A stretch of 64,000 nt of DNA from JAYSYM01 sp964543475. Its GTDB lineage: Bacteria; Bdellovibrionota; Bdellovibrionia; Bdellovibrionales; JAMPXM01. The stretch covers positions 62,001 to 126,000 of the forward strand of contig CAZIYJ010000007.1 of the NCBI GenBank assembly GCA_964543475.1, in the 5' to 3' direction. Numbering within the stretch: position 1 is the stretch's first letter; the number at the start of each line of letters is the position of its first letter. Positions 1 through 8,504 of the stretch are shown one piece after another. The position numbers and the translations under genes are program-made. Below the pieces are notes generated by a model, which had not been told where the DNA came from, did not search any database, and saw only the letters and a list, made by a program, of their open reading frames with translations.

Positions 1-684
1 AAAGACGACAACACAATGTCACGAATCAACGTTTTAACTATCGTTCTTGAGATTGATCTCAAAAAACTCTATCCAGATTCTTCTTCGAGTTTATTTGCAG
101 TCGCAACGGCAGTCGTTACTCGAGACAATCAAACAGCTCCGCTACGAATTCTTGACCGAATCGGCCGCCCTGAAATTACTAACGTCAGTATGGCAACTCG
201 AGCTGGCGACAAAGAACTTCGAGATCTCTACAATGCTGAAAGACCCTTCTCACTTTCTGCTAATGCAGCCGCTGAGTACGAAGCTCGATTAGTTAAGAAC
301 ATTTCTTACTTTGATGGACTTGATAAAAAATCTGATCTTTCAGCTTCTGATACTCAAACTATTGCAAAAGTTTTGACTGACGATTTCTTAGTGGTCGATA
401 GCGCAAAGCCATGCGGCGGAGACTCATTTCTTGAAATCGAAAAATCGCTGATTCAAGGTAAGATACATCAAACTTGCGGCGGACGACGCCCAGTGAGCGA
501 TATCATGGACACACTTTTCACGCTTTATATCGGCGGCTTTAACGGGCAAAGAATTCGCGACGGAGTCGATGCTCCTCATAAAGCTATCAGTAACGACTTT
601 CCGCACTTAGCTAAGCCTGATCTTGATTTAATTAGCAGAGGCAAGGCGGCCATTGCACGCAAAATTCTCGGAATAAAAGATTAG
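1..684 (+). CDS. DUF4331-like protein, 3' part
   Basis: The reading frame is open through the left edge of the window, so this is the C-terminal part of a longer protein and the ATG at 16 is probably internal. Family features visible are a strand resembling NVLTIVLEIDL, then RIGRPEITNV near the start of the fragment, and a late CGGRRPVSDIMDT segment followed by GVDAPHKAISNDFPHLA. This order matches the C-terminal half of DUF4331 proteins, exported proteins of unknown function. The assignment rests on remembered family motifs, not a search. The stop codon lies 5 bp before a REP-like palindrome. No function can be given. Confidence 0.65.
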   Translation, partial: KDDNTMSRINVLTIVLEIDLKKLYPDSSSSLFAVATAVVTRDNQTAPLRILDRIGRPEITNVSMATRAGDKELRDLYNAERPFSLSANAAAEYEARLVKNISYFDGLDKKSDLSASDTQTIAKVLTDDFLVVDSAKPCGGDSFLEIEKSLIQGKIHQTCGGRRPVSDIMDTLFTLYIGGFNGQRIRDGVDAPHKAISNDFPHLAKPDLDLISRGKAAIARKILGIKD

Positions 685-689
685 AAATG

Positions 690-716
690 TTCCGCGCCAG
701 CGCGGAATTAATCTAG
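690..716. repeat. REP-like palindrome, copy 1 of 4
   Basis: Perfect 8-bp arms TTCCGCGC / GCGCGGAA separated by CA (690-707), then 4 bases and TCTAGA-type flank (712-717). Three further copies occur at 38.4, 38.95 and 39.57 kb, each just downstream of a plus-strand gene. It could end transcription or stabilise the 3' end, although no strong T-run follows. Confidence 0.75.
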
Positions 717-829
717 AGTTTAATCAGTAACGCCATCGCTGCTATAATGATGCCGCTAGTTGCGGCTAACATCTTGCCATACAAGAGAGTTGCATCTTTA
801 ATTGGGACGACTGCAAAAAAGGAGCTATT

Positions 830-1192
830 TTGACTATTTCAAAAATCTTCGTTGGCCTCGCGGCTGCACTTCAAATTGGCTTCATGATTCTCGAAATGTT
901 TTTTTGGACAAAGCCATTAGGTCGCAAAGTGTTCGGGCTAAAGAAAGAATTTGCGGAGCAGTCAAAAGCGCTCGCGATGAATCAAGGTCTCTACAATGGA
1001 TTTATTGCGGCCGGGTTTATTTGGGCGCTGCTTCACTCAGATCCAGTTGCGTACTATCAGCTCTCTATTTTCTTTGCTGTCTGCATGTTAATTGCGGGAG
1101 TTTTTGGTGCAATGACCGCAAGCTGGAAGATCATTCTAGTACAGGGTTTGCCGGCGGCATTGGCGCTCGCATCGATCTATTTCTACTGGTGA
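830..1192 (+). CDS. DUF1304 family membrane protein
   Basis: A 120-residue protein with four predicted membrane segments (about residues 3-24, 53-70, 75-95 and 97-119). The segment LEMFFWTKPLGRKVFGL, then the N-Q-G-L-Y-N-G-F block, is the signature of the DUF1304 family of small inner-membrane proteins of unknown role. The start is a TTG at 830 because a clear AAGGAG ribosome site ends five bases upstream; no ATG fits the family's usual N-terminus. It stands alone, with 145 bp on each side. Length is typical of the family. Function unknown. Confidence 0.85.
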   Translation: MTISKIFVGLAAALQIGFMILEMFFWTKPLGRKVFGLKKEFAEQSKALAMNQGLYNGFIAAGFIWALLHSDPVAYYQLSIFFAVCMLIAGVFGAMTASWKIILVQGLPAALALASIYFYW

Positions 1193-1337
1193 AAGTGACA
1201 CCATTCTCCTCAAAAAAGTCAGTTTGGCCCTTCACATTTTGAAAGAATTTCCTGCTGTGACTGACGGTTGGCCAGCTATTTGCTCGGCGTATGTGGAACG
1301 CGTTTAGCAGTAGATGGGCATCGGGAGATTCAAATTT

Positions 1338-1928
1338 ATGAAAACACGGATATTATTATTGATGGCTTTCGTTGCAATCGGTGCGGGATGCAAAGGTAAC
1401 GGAGATGCTACAAAGGCAGTTTCGCCAGATCAAATTGGACCGGTTGATCAGGTCGATCAACTTAATCAGGACTACCGAAAAACAAGTGCATTGGCGTTCC
1501 TTGATGATTCGCATGAGTTGCGAGATCTAAAAGTCGTGAACGGGACAGATCCCCGAATATTGAATGCGCGACTGATTACTCGTCAGGGATACCGTGGGGC
1601 AACTTATGATCTCAAAGTTGTTGTTCGCGGCCCTTACAATGAGAAGATCGCTCTTCGACAGCGCGGCACTATGATTCCTCGCGGGAACCAGAACTTGATT
1701 GATCTCTTGATGCCTAGCCAAGTCGGTATGGCATTCGTAGGTGAGCTAGCTTCAATTGTTAAAATTGGAAGCGAGTCTCAATGTGCGCTGGTAAAAGTTA
1801 ATTTTTCGAATGCAATGGTTGGCGAGACTCGTCTTTTGCTCTGTGAAGAAATAAGCCACAACGACAGACGTTATGATGATGACGATCGCGATGACCGACG
1901 TGACAACCGACGCGGCCGACGTTACTAA
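1338..1928 (+). CDS. Lipoprotein with mixed-charge C-terminal tail
   Basis: I choose the ATG at 1338 over the one at 1314 because it gives a compact lipoprotein signal peptide (MKTRILLLMAFVAIGAGC) with cysteine 18 as the acylation site, and a GGGAG lies ten bases upstream. The body of about 150 residues has no family I recognise. The last 20 residues are almost only Asp, Arg, Asn and Tyr, a disordered mixed-charge tail. The gene converges on the minus-strand enoyl-CoA hydratase-like gene with a 7-bp gap. Likely an envelope protein; nothing more specific can be said. Confidence 0.7.
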   Translation: MKTRILLLMAFVAIGAGCKGNGDATKAVSPDQIGPVDQVDQLNQDYRKTSALAFLDDSHELRDLKVVNGTDPRILNARLITRQGYRGATYDLKVVVRGPYNEKIALRQRGTMIPRGNQNLIDLLMPSQVGMAFVGELASIVKIGSESQCALVKVNFSNAMVGETRLLLCEEISHNDRRYDDDDRDDRRDNRRGRRY

Positions 1929-1935
1929 CTTAAAA

Positions 1936-2637
1936 TTATCGCTTAAATTTTTGGAGCACTTTTAAGTGCTCCACATTCCACCAAAGCTTTTCAAAAAACT
2001 TTCTCTCATCTACTTTTTTCCCAATCGATTTTTTTAGCTCCTTCAGCGGCAACGCAGGAAGACTCGAAGTACGAATGAGCCATTGCTCAGCGACTTCTTT
2101 TGCCTTACTCGAGAGAGCGACCTGATCGACCAATCCGATCGATAATGCTTCAGCGGCCGATAAGTTTCGAGAGCTCATTGCGAGCTGGTCGAGGCGAGAA
2201 TTGCTGAGTCTGCGGTTCAGACGTTTTCGGCCACCCCAGCCAAAACTTAGGCCAATTCTTCGCTGCCAGAATCCGAAGTGTGCTTCAGGCACACTAACGA
2301 CAAAGTCGAAACATCCGAGAAGCTCAAGTCCTCCGCCTAAGCAGTCGCCTTGAATCACGCAGGCAGTGGGAACAGGAAGAGTTGATAAAGCATCAAGGAT
2401 CGCAGCAATTTTGCGATTAGCGGCTTTACCTTGTGCAGAAGTTTTCATTTTGGCGTAGTCAGACAAATTTCCGCCGCTGCAAAAGTGCGAGCCGCGAGCG
2501 GTGACAATTAAAGCGTCATAGTCTCGATGAGATGATTTTAGATTTAGTTCTTTCGCAAGCTTTTCAGCTTGCTCGAGACTTAAAGCATTACGCGCTGAGG
2601 GATCATCAAGAACAAACTGCGCTATTCGAATCGACAT
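1936..2637 (-). CDS. Enoyl-CoA hydratase/isomerase family protein
   Basis: A 233-residue crotonase-fold protein. The oxyanion-hole segments are visible as CSGGN (53-57) and DCLGGGLELLG (98-108). Of the two glutamates used by true enoyl-CoA hydratases, the first (E105 in GGGLEL) is present, but the second, normally in a QPE motif, is replaced by arginine in WQRR (124-127). A simple hydratase role is therefore doubtful; isomerase, decarboxylase or another acyl-CoA reaction is as likely. The start codon overlaps the stop of the upstream PilZ gene (TAATG), so the two are translationally coupled although their functions look unrelated. Confidence 0.85.
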   Translation of the reverse strand: MSIRIAQFVLDDPSARNALSLEQAEKLAKELNLKSSHRDYDALIVTARGSHFCSGGNLSDYAKMKTSAQGKAANRKIAAILDALSTLPVPTACVIQGDCLGGGLELLGCFDFVVSVPEAHFGFWQRRIGLSFGWGGRKRLNRRLSNSRLDQLAMSSRNLSAAEALSIGLVDQVALSSKAKEVAEQWLIRTSSLPALPLKELKKSIGKKVDERKFFEKLWWNVEHLKVLQKFKR

Positions 2638-3329
2638 TACTCAAGTGAACCGTAAATACTCTTTTGAACGTCGCCTGGGCCAACGAACTCAAGGCCTACG
2701 CCGTAGCCGCCACCCTGGCCATTTGCCGTTGTCCAGACAACTCGAGCGGGCATTTCATAAGTGCGGCGCACTTCGTTGAGCGGAACATGAAGCAAAAGCT
2801 GGTCACCCACTTTAAGATTTTCGCCCTTTGAAAACTCGATATACGCTCCACCTTTTGAAAGATTATAGAGTGTAGTGGTTTCTTTTCGATTGTTTTCAAT
2901 AAATTCAATTTCGGCTTTTTGCATAGTGTAATAGCGACGGAAAATTCGCTGAGAAACTTCTTTAGTGCTGAGGAGTTTAGTGACAACCCCAAGCAGATCT
3001 TTATTTTCGTACGGCTTCTCAATAAACACAGTAGATTGCATGGCGTTGACTTCGCGGATGATATCGAAATTTTTAGCTTTCGCACAAACGATCACTTGGC
3101 CGTTGTAGCCATTGTTTCTAAGCTTCAAAATAGTTTCGCGATGTTCTTGGGTAAACTCAGCGACGTTAAGCACAATTAAGTGATGTCCGTCTTTGAACGT
3201 ATATAACAACCCTTGCGGACGTGTCGTTGCAAAAACAATTTTTCCAAGTTCAGAGACGAGAGGCTCAAGTTTCCTGCGAAGAATGTAGTTTTCTTCTTCG
3301 CTGATGCTGGCTAATAAAATGCGGTTCAT
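2637..3329 (-). CDS. Pseudo-receiver plus PilZ domain protein
   Basis: Residues 1-120 have the shape of a response-regulator receiver, with a hydrophobic strand ending LIVLNV and a late lysine in EKP (K105). The phospho-acceptor aspartate position is asparagine (N55), so phosphorylation is unlikely. Residues about 127-228 form a PilZ domain: R128-R132 gives the RxxxR motif and NLSKGG (156-161) gives the [DN]xSxxG motif, both needed for cyclic-di-GMP binding. A GGGGGAACC ribosome site precedes the ATG. A cyclic-di-GMP effector controlled by binding rather than phosphotransfer is the best reading. Its stop overlaps the start of the next gene. Confidence 0.85.
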   Translation of the reverse strand: MNRILLASISEEENYILRRKLEPLVSELGKIVFATTRPQGLLYTFKDGHHLIVLNVAEFTQEHRETILKLRNNGYNGQVIVCAKAKNFDIIREVNAMQSTVFIEKPYENKDLLGVVTKLLSTKEVSQRIFRRYYTMQKAEIEFIENNRKETTTLYNLSKGGAYIEFSKGENLKVGDQLLLHVPLNEVRRTYEMPARVVWTTANGQGGGYGVGLEFVGPGDVQKSIYGSLE

Positions 3330-3528
3330 TGGTTCCCCCGTACGAGTACTCGCATTAAACTTATCGGGGTCTAAGGCTTGGAAACTAACGGGCTTTAGAG
3401 GATTATTAACGAATATTATTAGCTACATTAGGCGCTAGCCTAGGCGTTAGTCCTGTGACAGTGGCCAATGGTTCGACAGGTTTTCAAAATCAACTGTTAG
3501 CCAAATAAAATAAAGTTCGGAGAATTGC

Positions 3529-4623
3529 CTATCTGCTTAAGCCCTGTTCGGTATCGTATCTTGATGAGGCTAATTCTATTAGACGGTCGATGAGTTCAGA
3601 ATAACCCAGGCCATCTTGGTTCCACATTTTTGGGTACATGCTGATCTTAGTAAAACCAGGGATCGTATTGACCTCGTTAACGAAAAGCTTTCCGTCTTTG
3701 CGCAAGAAGAAATCAACTCGCGCCATACCATCGCAACACAGGGTTTCGTAAACCTTTATTGCAAGAGACTTTACTTCCGCAGCCTGCTGAGAATCGAGGT
3801 CTGCAGGAATTTTTAAATGTGCGCCATTTTCATCGAGGTACTTTGCATCGTAAGAATAGAAGTCGTGTTGAGGGATAATCTCTCCGGGAGTAGAAGACTT
3901 TGGCTTCTCATTCCCAAGCACCGAGCATTCAACCTCGCGCCCTGGCAAAAATTCTTCAACTAAAAGCTTTGTATCATATTGAAACGCATCTTTGAGGGCC
4001 GCTTCAAACTTTTGGGCCGAATCAACTTTATGCACGCCGACTGACGAGCCCATGTTGGCTGGCTTTAAAAAGAACGGCAGACCCAACTCGCTCTTTAGGC
4101 GATCAAAATCTTTTGCTGACGATTCGTGGCGCTTTAAAACGACGAATTTTCCCACTGGCAAACCCGCTTCTTTGAACAAGCGTTTAGCAACGTCTTTGTC
4201 CATACCAACTGCAGAGCCAATAATGCCGCAACCTACATAGGGAACTCCGAGCGTGCGAATGTAGCCTTGCATTGTTCCGTCTTCACCATATGGCCCATGC
4301 GTGATCGGAAAAATCATATCGATGGTGCCATAACTTTTTGCTGTGCGAAGTCCAATGATGGATGCCTGACCACGCTTTTCGCCAGGAACAATAAACACCT
4401 GATTTTTAATTTCATTTAGATCGATTGGCTTTGAAACGTCGGTCTTACGAAGAAATCCCGGATCTTCGAAATACTTCCAGGCACCGGTCTTATCGATACC
4501 GATAAGATGAACTTCATATTTTTTTGGATCGAGCGCTTCGAAAACGTTTTTAGCAGATTCAAGTGAAACTGCGTGTTCTGCTGACTGCCCACCGAAGATT
4601 AAACAAAGTCGTAGTTTTGACAT
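3529..4623 (-). CDS. ddl: D-alanine--D-alanine ligase
   Basis: Joins two D-alanines with ATP for the peptidoglycan pentapeptide, in the cytoplasm. The 364-residue length and the motifs LIFGGQSAEHAVSLESA at the N-terminus, the ATP-grasp glycine loop MGSSVGVHK, VEEFLPGREVECSVLG and the C-terminal metal-binding EVNTIPGFT all match the family. The gene is last in a minus-strand run GNAT / lipoprotein / elbB / ddl, 43 bp after elbB, and probably shares its transcript. No odd features. Confidence 0.95.
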   Translation of the reverse strand: MSKLRLCLIFGGQSAEHAVSLESAKNVFEALDPKKYEVHLIGIDKTGAWKYFEDPGFLRKTDVSKPIDLNEIKNQVFIVPGEKRGQASIIGLRTAKSYGTIDMIFPITHGPYGEDGTMQGYIRTLGVPYVGCGIIGSAVGMDKDVAKRLFKEAGLPVGKFVVLKRHESSAKDFDRLKSELGLPFFLKPANMGSSVGVHKVDSAQKFEAALKDAFQYDTKLLVEEFLPGREVECSVLGNEKPKSSTPGEIIPQHDFYSYDAKYLDENGAHLKIPADLDSQQAAEVKSLAIKVYETLCCDGMARVDFFLRKDGKLFVNEVNTIPGFTKISMYPKMWNQDGLGYSELIDRLIELASSRYDTEQGLSR

Positions 4624-4666
4624 AACTCATTTTGGACAAAGCAGATGCGATAATCAAGTCGAGGAG

Positions 4667-5263
4667 TTAAGCCATTTCGACTAATTCACGGATCATTTTG
4701 CGTATGCCTGTGAAGACTTCATTTGGTTGAGCGTCATACATGTAGGCTGGAGTGGTCAGAACTTTGTGGTCGCGATCACTAATATAATCCGTTACAGGGC
4801 AGATGACATGTTGTGCGCCGGTTTTTTGGATTTCAGCAGAAGTCTCCGCATCATTACCAATCGTTAAATTAATCTTTTTTGATCCTAGAACACGCGCAAC
4901 AATTGCTGGGGCAATGCAGATTGCGCCGATCGGCTTATCTTGGTCATTAAATTCTCGAATCACGCGTTCTACATCTGGGTGAACGGTGCAGGCCGAGCCT
5001 TTTTCGGCCCAGTTAGAGAGTCGTTTTGCTGCGCCAAAGCCGCCGGGAAAAACAATTGCGTCGAAGTTAGATGCACTTAATTTTTTGATATCGAAAATTT
5101 CACCGCGACTAATTTTTGCTGACTCTTGCATGTATGATTCAGGAGCAAAGCACTGATACTTTGCTCCCAGTTCAGAAAGGGCTATGAGCGTACTCACGGC
5201 CTCTGTAATTTCTGAACCTTCTTGATGGCCACAGCCTGAAAGGACGACAGCAATTTTTCGCAC
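4667..5263 (-). CDS. elbB: DJ-1/PfpI-superfamily protein, ElbB-like
   Basis: The opening KIAVVLSGCGHQEGSEITEAV and the nucleophile-elbow ICIAP with cysteine 116 match ElbB (isoprenoid biosynthesis glyoxalase, ES1) of the DJ-1 superfamily. At 198 residues it is slightly shorter than the usual 215-220. ElbB proteins have glyoxalase-type activity in vitro; the physiological substrate is not settled. The gene lies 9 bp after a lipoprotein gene and 43 bp before ddl on the same strand. The symbol follows the family resemblance only. Confidence 0.85.
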   Translation of the reverse strand: MRKIAVVLSGCGHQEGSEITEAVSTLIALSELGAKYQCFAPESYMQESAKISRGEIFDIKKLSASNFDAIVFPGGFGAAKRLSNWAEKGSACTVHPDVERVIREFNDQDKPIGAICIAPAIVARVLGSKKINLTIGNDAETSAEIQKTGAQHVICPVTDYISDRDHKVLTTPAYMYDAQPNEVFTGIRKMIRELVEMA

Positions 5264-5272
5264 TAATAACTC

Positions 5273-6094
5273 TTAAGGTGTAGTTGTTGAGCCTGAACCG
5301 AATCGGAAGTTCTTTGCTTCGGTACATTCTTTAACAAAAATCCGTGAGTTTTCAAGTGGAACTACGCCTGCCAAACATTCGGTTAACACTGCGCTGAGAT
5401 AAGGAACTTGTGGGCTGAGCCGGTACTCACGCTTTAGAATATCCAGCCTTCCACCTTCGCGAATCACAATATCAAACGACACTGTGTAAACTTTAATTCG
5501 GCAGTTCGGAAAGTTGGTGGCGCAATCAGCAGACGATGCCACTGCAGCCGGAGGAGCCTCGAACCCAACCGAAGTCTTTAGGTTATGATAAGTCACACCG
5601 CCGCTTTCAGAGCTTACTTCCATTTGAAAGAGGTCTTTGCTAATTCGATAGATCGGGTCACCAAAAAGGTCTGAAGCCTCTTTTTGAGTTGCAGAAGTTG
5701 CAGGTGGCGCAAACTTCCAGACGACTTTGAACTCAGTGTCCACAGTCTTTTTTAATTTTAGATCTTCAAAAAATCGACGAGTTTCGAGCGCTCTGAAAGT
5801 AGCTTCAGTTGCATCATCTTCGCGAATCACAATTTTTTGAGCCATATCAGACAGCAAATAAGTCTGTCCGTTAAAAGCTTGTGTCTCATCAAGCTGCGCC
5901 CATTCTCCGACCTTCATCGTATTCGGATCGTATTCTTGAAACGAAGCGCTTATAGCGCTTTCGATTGCATCAACGCTCGTCTGAGGTCCGAGTTCTGCTT
6001 CTTTCGGTTTGCAACCTGAAATCAACAGCGCAAGCAGCAGCGGAAAGAGGAGTGCAAGTGAGGCGTGGATAACGAGAAGTGGTCGTGAATTCAT
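5273..6094 (-). CDS. Lipoprotein of unknown function
   Basis: The start at 6094 is chosen because its ATG forms an ATGA overlap with the stop of the upstream GNAT gene; a start at 6118 would lie deep inside that gene. From there the protein is 273 residues, with a hydrophobic signal segment ending LLISGC, a lipobox. The remainder shows no family I recognise: a mixed alpha/beta composition, paired cysteines (DCATNFPNC) and a Gly/Ser/Thr tail. It may be an envelope protein co-made with its neighbours. Confidence 0.75.
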   Translation of the reverse strand: MNSRPLLVIHASLALLFPLLLALLISGCKPKEAELGPQTSVDAIESAISASFQEYDPNTMKVGEWAQLDETQAFNGQTYLLSDMAQKIVIREDDATEATFRALETRRFFEDLKLKKTVDTEFKVVWKFAPPATSATQKEASDLFGDPIYRISKDLFQMEVSSESGGVTYHNLKTSVGFEAPPAAVASSADCATNFPNCRIKVYTVSFDIVIREGGRLDILKREYRLSPQVPYLSAVLTECLAGVVPLENSRIFVKECTEAKNFRFGSGSTTTP

Positions 6095-7185
6095 ATCGAG
6101 TCCCAGCCCCAAATCCAAAGATCAAGCGGTAGAACTTTTTCGAGGATTTCAGTTGTTTGTTGATCAAACTTGTAAATTTGTGATGCTTTTTGTGGTCCGA
6201 AAATTAATCGAACAATATCGGCTTCAGAATCGGTTTTGAAAACATTGTCTCCTGTGCCGAAGACAAACTGTCCGTCACGCTGGTCAAGCGTAAGGTTTTC
6301 AACACCGAGAGTCCGAGAGTGACGTTTTATTTTTCCGAACAAACTTGGAGTATTGAGAAGCTTGATCATTCCCAAGAACCCTTCATTTTGTGTCGCGCCC
6401 TTTGCCTTCAGCTGTCGAATCAAGTTTTCTGAATGAGAAGGGGAGATCACAGTGATCGGTCGGTTCTGAATTTTACGAACATGAGAGAAGAGAGTCAGTA
6501 ATTCGCTCACTCCTCCGCCCCATTCGTGAATGTAGCCATTGAGGTCAGCGCCTTTTCCTTCAACTGCGTAGGCCTTTAGAACTCCTGCTTGGTCCCACGC
6601 CGTGTAGACACGTGTATTAGGAATCTGGAGATACTTTGCAGTTTCTTCGAGTGTACGAAGTGAACTCACCGTGTGTTGCGAATAGACTCGGTGAATGGCA
6701 TCTGCAGATACTTTCGCTGAATCAAGAATCTTTAAAGTTGGATTGCTGGCTTCAAATTCATTGTTGATGACCAATGCAATTTCACTTCCACCGAGTTCGA
6801 AACCAAGCTTTCGGTAAAAGTCGTAAAGATTGGTCCAAAGAATTGCGATATCGCATCCGTTGGCTTGCGCAGACTGCAAGCAGCTTTCGAGAATCTGTTT
6901 ACTGAGCCCTTGATTGCGAGCCGCATCTGAAGTGACGACACTTCCGATCGCAGCGATTTTGAAAAGTCCTACCGGAGTTTTAACCATCACCGGTCTCATC
7001 ACTGCGTGCGAGAGAACTTCTTTTTTCTCGTTTGTAATGATTCGAATGTTTGAAGTATTCGTTGCGCTAAAAGCAGCGGGATACTCTGTGATAATTGACC
7101 AACCCTCGCGGGCTCTTAATTGCTTGTTTAGAAAATCAAAAACGGTTGGTAATTCGTTTTCTAAAGGTGCACGAGGTCCTTCCAT
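6091..7185 (-). CDS. GNAT-family N-acetyltransferase, Eis-like layout
   Basis: A 364-residue protein with an acetyl-CoA-binding loop in SVVTSDAARNQGLSKQIL (about 82-99), followed by a second region and a C-terminal segment ending GPQKAS..., the general layout of Eis-type acetyltransferases (two GNAT-like units plus a sterol-carrier-like domain). The N-terminal GNAT assignment is firm; the Eis-like assignment is inference. Start at 7185 has GGAGGAG seven bases upstream. It is first in a four-gene minus-strand run (lipoprotein, elbB, ddl). Substrate unknown. Confidence 0.75.
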   Translation of the reverse strand: MEGPRAPLENELPTVFDFLNKQLRAREGWSIITEYPAAFSATNTSNIRIITNEKKEVLSHAVMRPVMVKTPVGLFKIAAIGSVVTSDAARNQGLSKQILESCLQSAQANGCDIAILWTNLYDFYRKLGFELGGSEIALVINNEFEASNPTLKILDSAKVSADAIHRVYSQHTVSSLRTLEETAKYLQIPNTRVYTAWDQAGVLKAYAVEGKGADLNGYIHEWGGGVSELLTLFSHVRKIQNRPITVISPSHSENLIRQLKAKGATQNEGFLGMIKLLNTPSLFGKIKRHSRTLGVENLTLDQRDGQFVFGTGDNVFKTDSEADIVRLIFGPQKASQIYKFDQQTTEILEKVLPLDLWIWGWDSI

Positions 7186-7293
7186 GGAACACTCCTCCAG
7201 ACAGCATTTGCGCCATCTCTCTTATCTTAACAGAGAACCATTTTTAGACGGCGAAATTTGACAGAAAGTCGGTCGATAGCCTAGGGTGACTCG

Positions 7294-7980
7294 ATGAAGA
7301 AAAAGCGCGCAAAGTTTAGCGAGACTATGGTCCAAAAGAAAGCTCGTGCTGACGCAGTGACTGCACTCCTCAAGCGATATTATCCCGATGCAGAATGCGC
7401 GCTTCATCACCGAAATCCATATGAGCTTTTGCTAGCAACTATTTTGTCAGCGCAATGTACAGATGAGCGGGTGAATATGGTGACACCTTTTTTGTTTGAA
7501 CAGTTTCCAACCCCAAAAGACCTTGCTAAGGCTAAAGTCGAGGAGATCGAGCAAGTCATTCGATCTATTAACTTTTTTCGAAACAAATCGAAGAGTCTGA
7601 AGGCCTGTGCACAGTCTTTAGTCCAGCATCACAATGGTGAGGTCCCACAAACAGTCGAAGAACTCGTTGAGCTCGCTGGTGTCGGAAGAAAAACCGCAAA
7701 TGTGGTTCTAGGGGTTGGGTTTAAAATTCCTTCTGGGATTGTGGTCGATACACACGTCAGCCGACTTTCAAACCGTTTAGCGCTGATCCAGACTATGGGT
7801 CCTAAAATGAGCCCAGAGAAGATCGAAGCCGAGCTTCAAAAGATCATCGACAAGCCCAACTGGATCGAAATTTCTCATTTGTTAATTACGCATGGTCGGC
7901 AAATTTGTAAGGCCCGAAATCCGCAGTGCCAGATTTGTTTTTTGAATGAGCTATGCCCGAAGATAGATGTGGCAACTTAG
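7294..7980 (+). CDS. nth: Endonuclease III
   Basis: Base-excision-repair glycosylase/AP lyase for oxidised pyrimidines. The helix-hairpin-helix LAGVGRKTANVVLG carries the catalytic lysine (K133 from this start), and D152 in VVDTHVSRL is the second catalytic residue. A C-x6-C-x2-C-x5-C iron-sulfur loop closes the protein. The start is uncertain: ATG 7294 gives an extra basic N-terminus, while ATG 7327 would give a length closer to other family members; neither has a convincing ribosome site. Two other repair glycosylases (mutY, tag) lie within 25 kb but are not linked in an operon. Confidence 0.95.
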   Translation: MKKKRAKFSETMVQKKARADAVTALLKRYYPDAECALHHRNPYELLLATILSAQCTDERVNMVTPFLFEQFPTPKDLAKAKVEEIEQVIRSINFFRNKSKSLKACAQSLVQHHNGEVPQTVEELVELAGVGRKTANVVLGVGFKIPSGIVVDTHVSRLSNRLALIQTMGPKMSPEKIEAELQKIIDKPNWIEISHLLITHGRQICKARNPQCQICFLNELCPKIDVAT

Positions 7981-8018
7981 TCGTTGTTTAAATCGTCACG
8001 AAGACAGAAGATAATGTC

Positions 8019-8504
8019 ATGATTTACGCCTTCGTTGAGAGCATCAAATATGTTGGCCACATGATACCCGTGGCATTGCTGCGAATTTTCTTAGGGTACT
8101 TTTATTTCAACCAAGCTTTAAGTACATATCATCGCGGTTTTTTACAACACGCATACTTAGCTGAAGACGTTCGAAATTTTTTACCTCTAAGCACGGCACC
8201 TGAGTGGTACAAAAACGCTCTTGAAACTGTTTTGATTCCAAACTGGCAAGTTTTTGCGACGGTCTACCTCGCAATTCAATTTATTATCGGATTCTCATAC
8301 ATCGTCGGCTATATGGTACGACCGGTATCATTGCTTGCAATTTTGTATTGCGGTTTTATTTCAGCATCAATCGGATCACAGCTCTATCTCGTACAAATTT
8401 CATTCTTAGTTGTTCTTCATTTGATGCTCGGCTGGGTCGGCGCCGGCCGATGCCTTGGCTTTGATTACTTCTTTTACAAGAGACGACGCGGGATCTGGTG
8501 GTGA
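8019..8504 (+). CDS. DoxX-like membrane protein
   Basis: A 161-residue integral membrane protein with about four membrane helices and the late GWVGAGRCLGFDYF segment seen in DoxX-family proteins. These are small inner-membrane proteins, sometimes linked to oxidoreductases or quinones; here no such partner is adjacent. Its end overlaps the GTG proposed as the start of the thiB-like gene, suggesting a shared transcript with the transporter. Role unknown; the family call is moderately sure. Confidence 0.7.
   Translation: MIYAFVESIKYVGHMIPVALLRIFLGYFYFNQALSTYHRGFLQHAYLAEDVRNFLPLSTAPEWYKNALETVLIPNWQVFATVYLAIQFIIGFSYIVGYMVRPVSLLAILYCGFISASIGSQLYLVQISFLVVLHLMLGWVGAGRCLGFDYFFYKRRRGIWW

Noticed and set aside
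713..772. Minus-strand 19-codon frame (MLAATSGIII...) next to REP copy 1
   Set aside because: Hydrophobic and ends in the TCTAGA flank, but no ribosome site and too short to judge; may be a gene remnant or chance.
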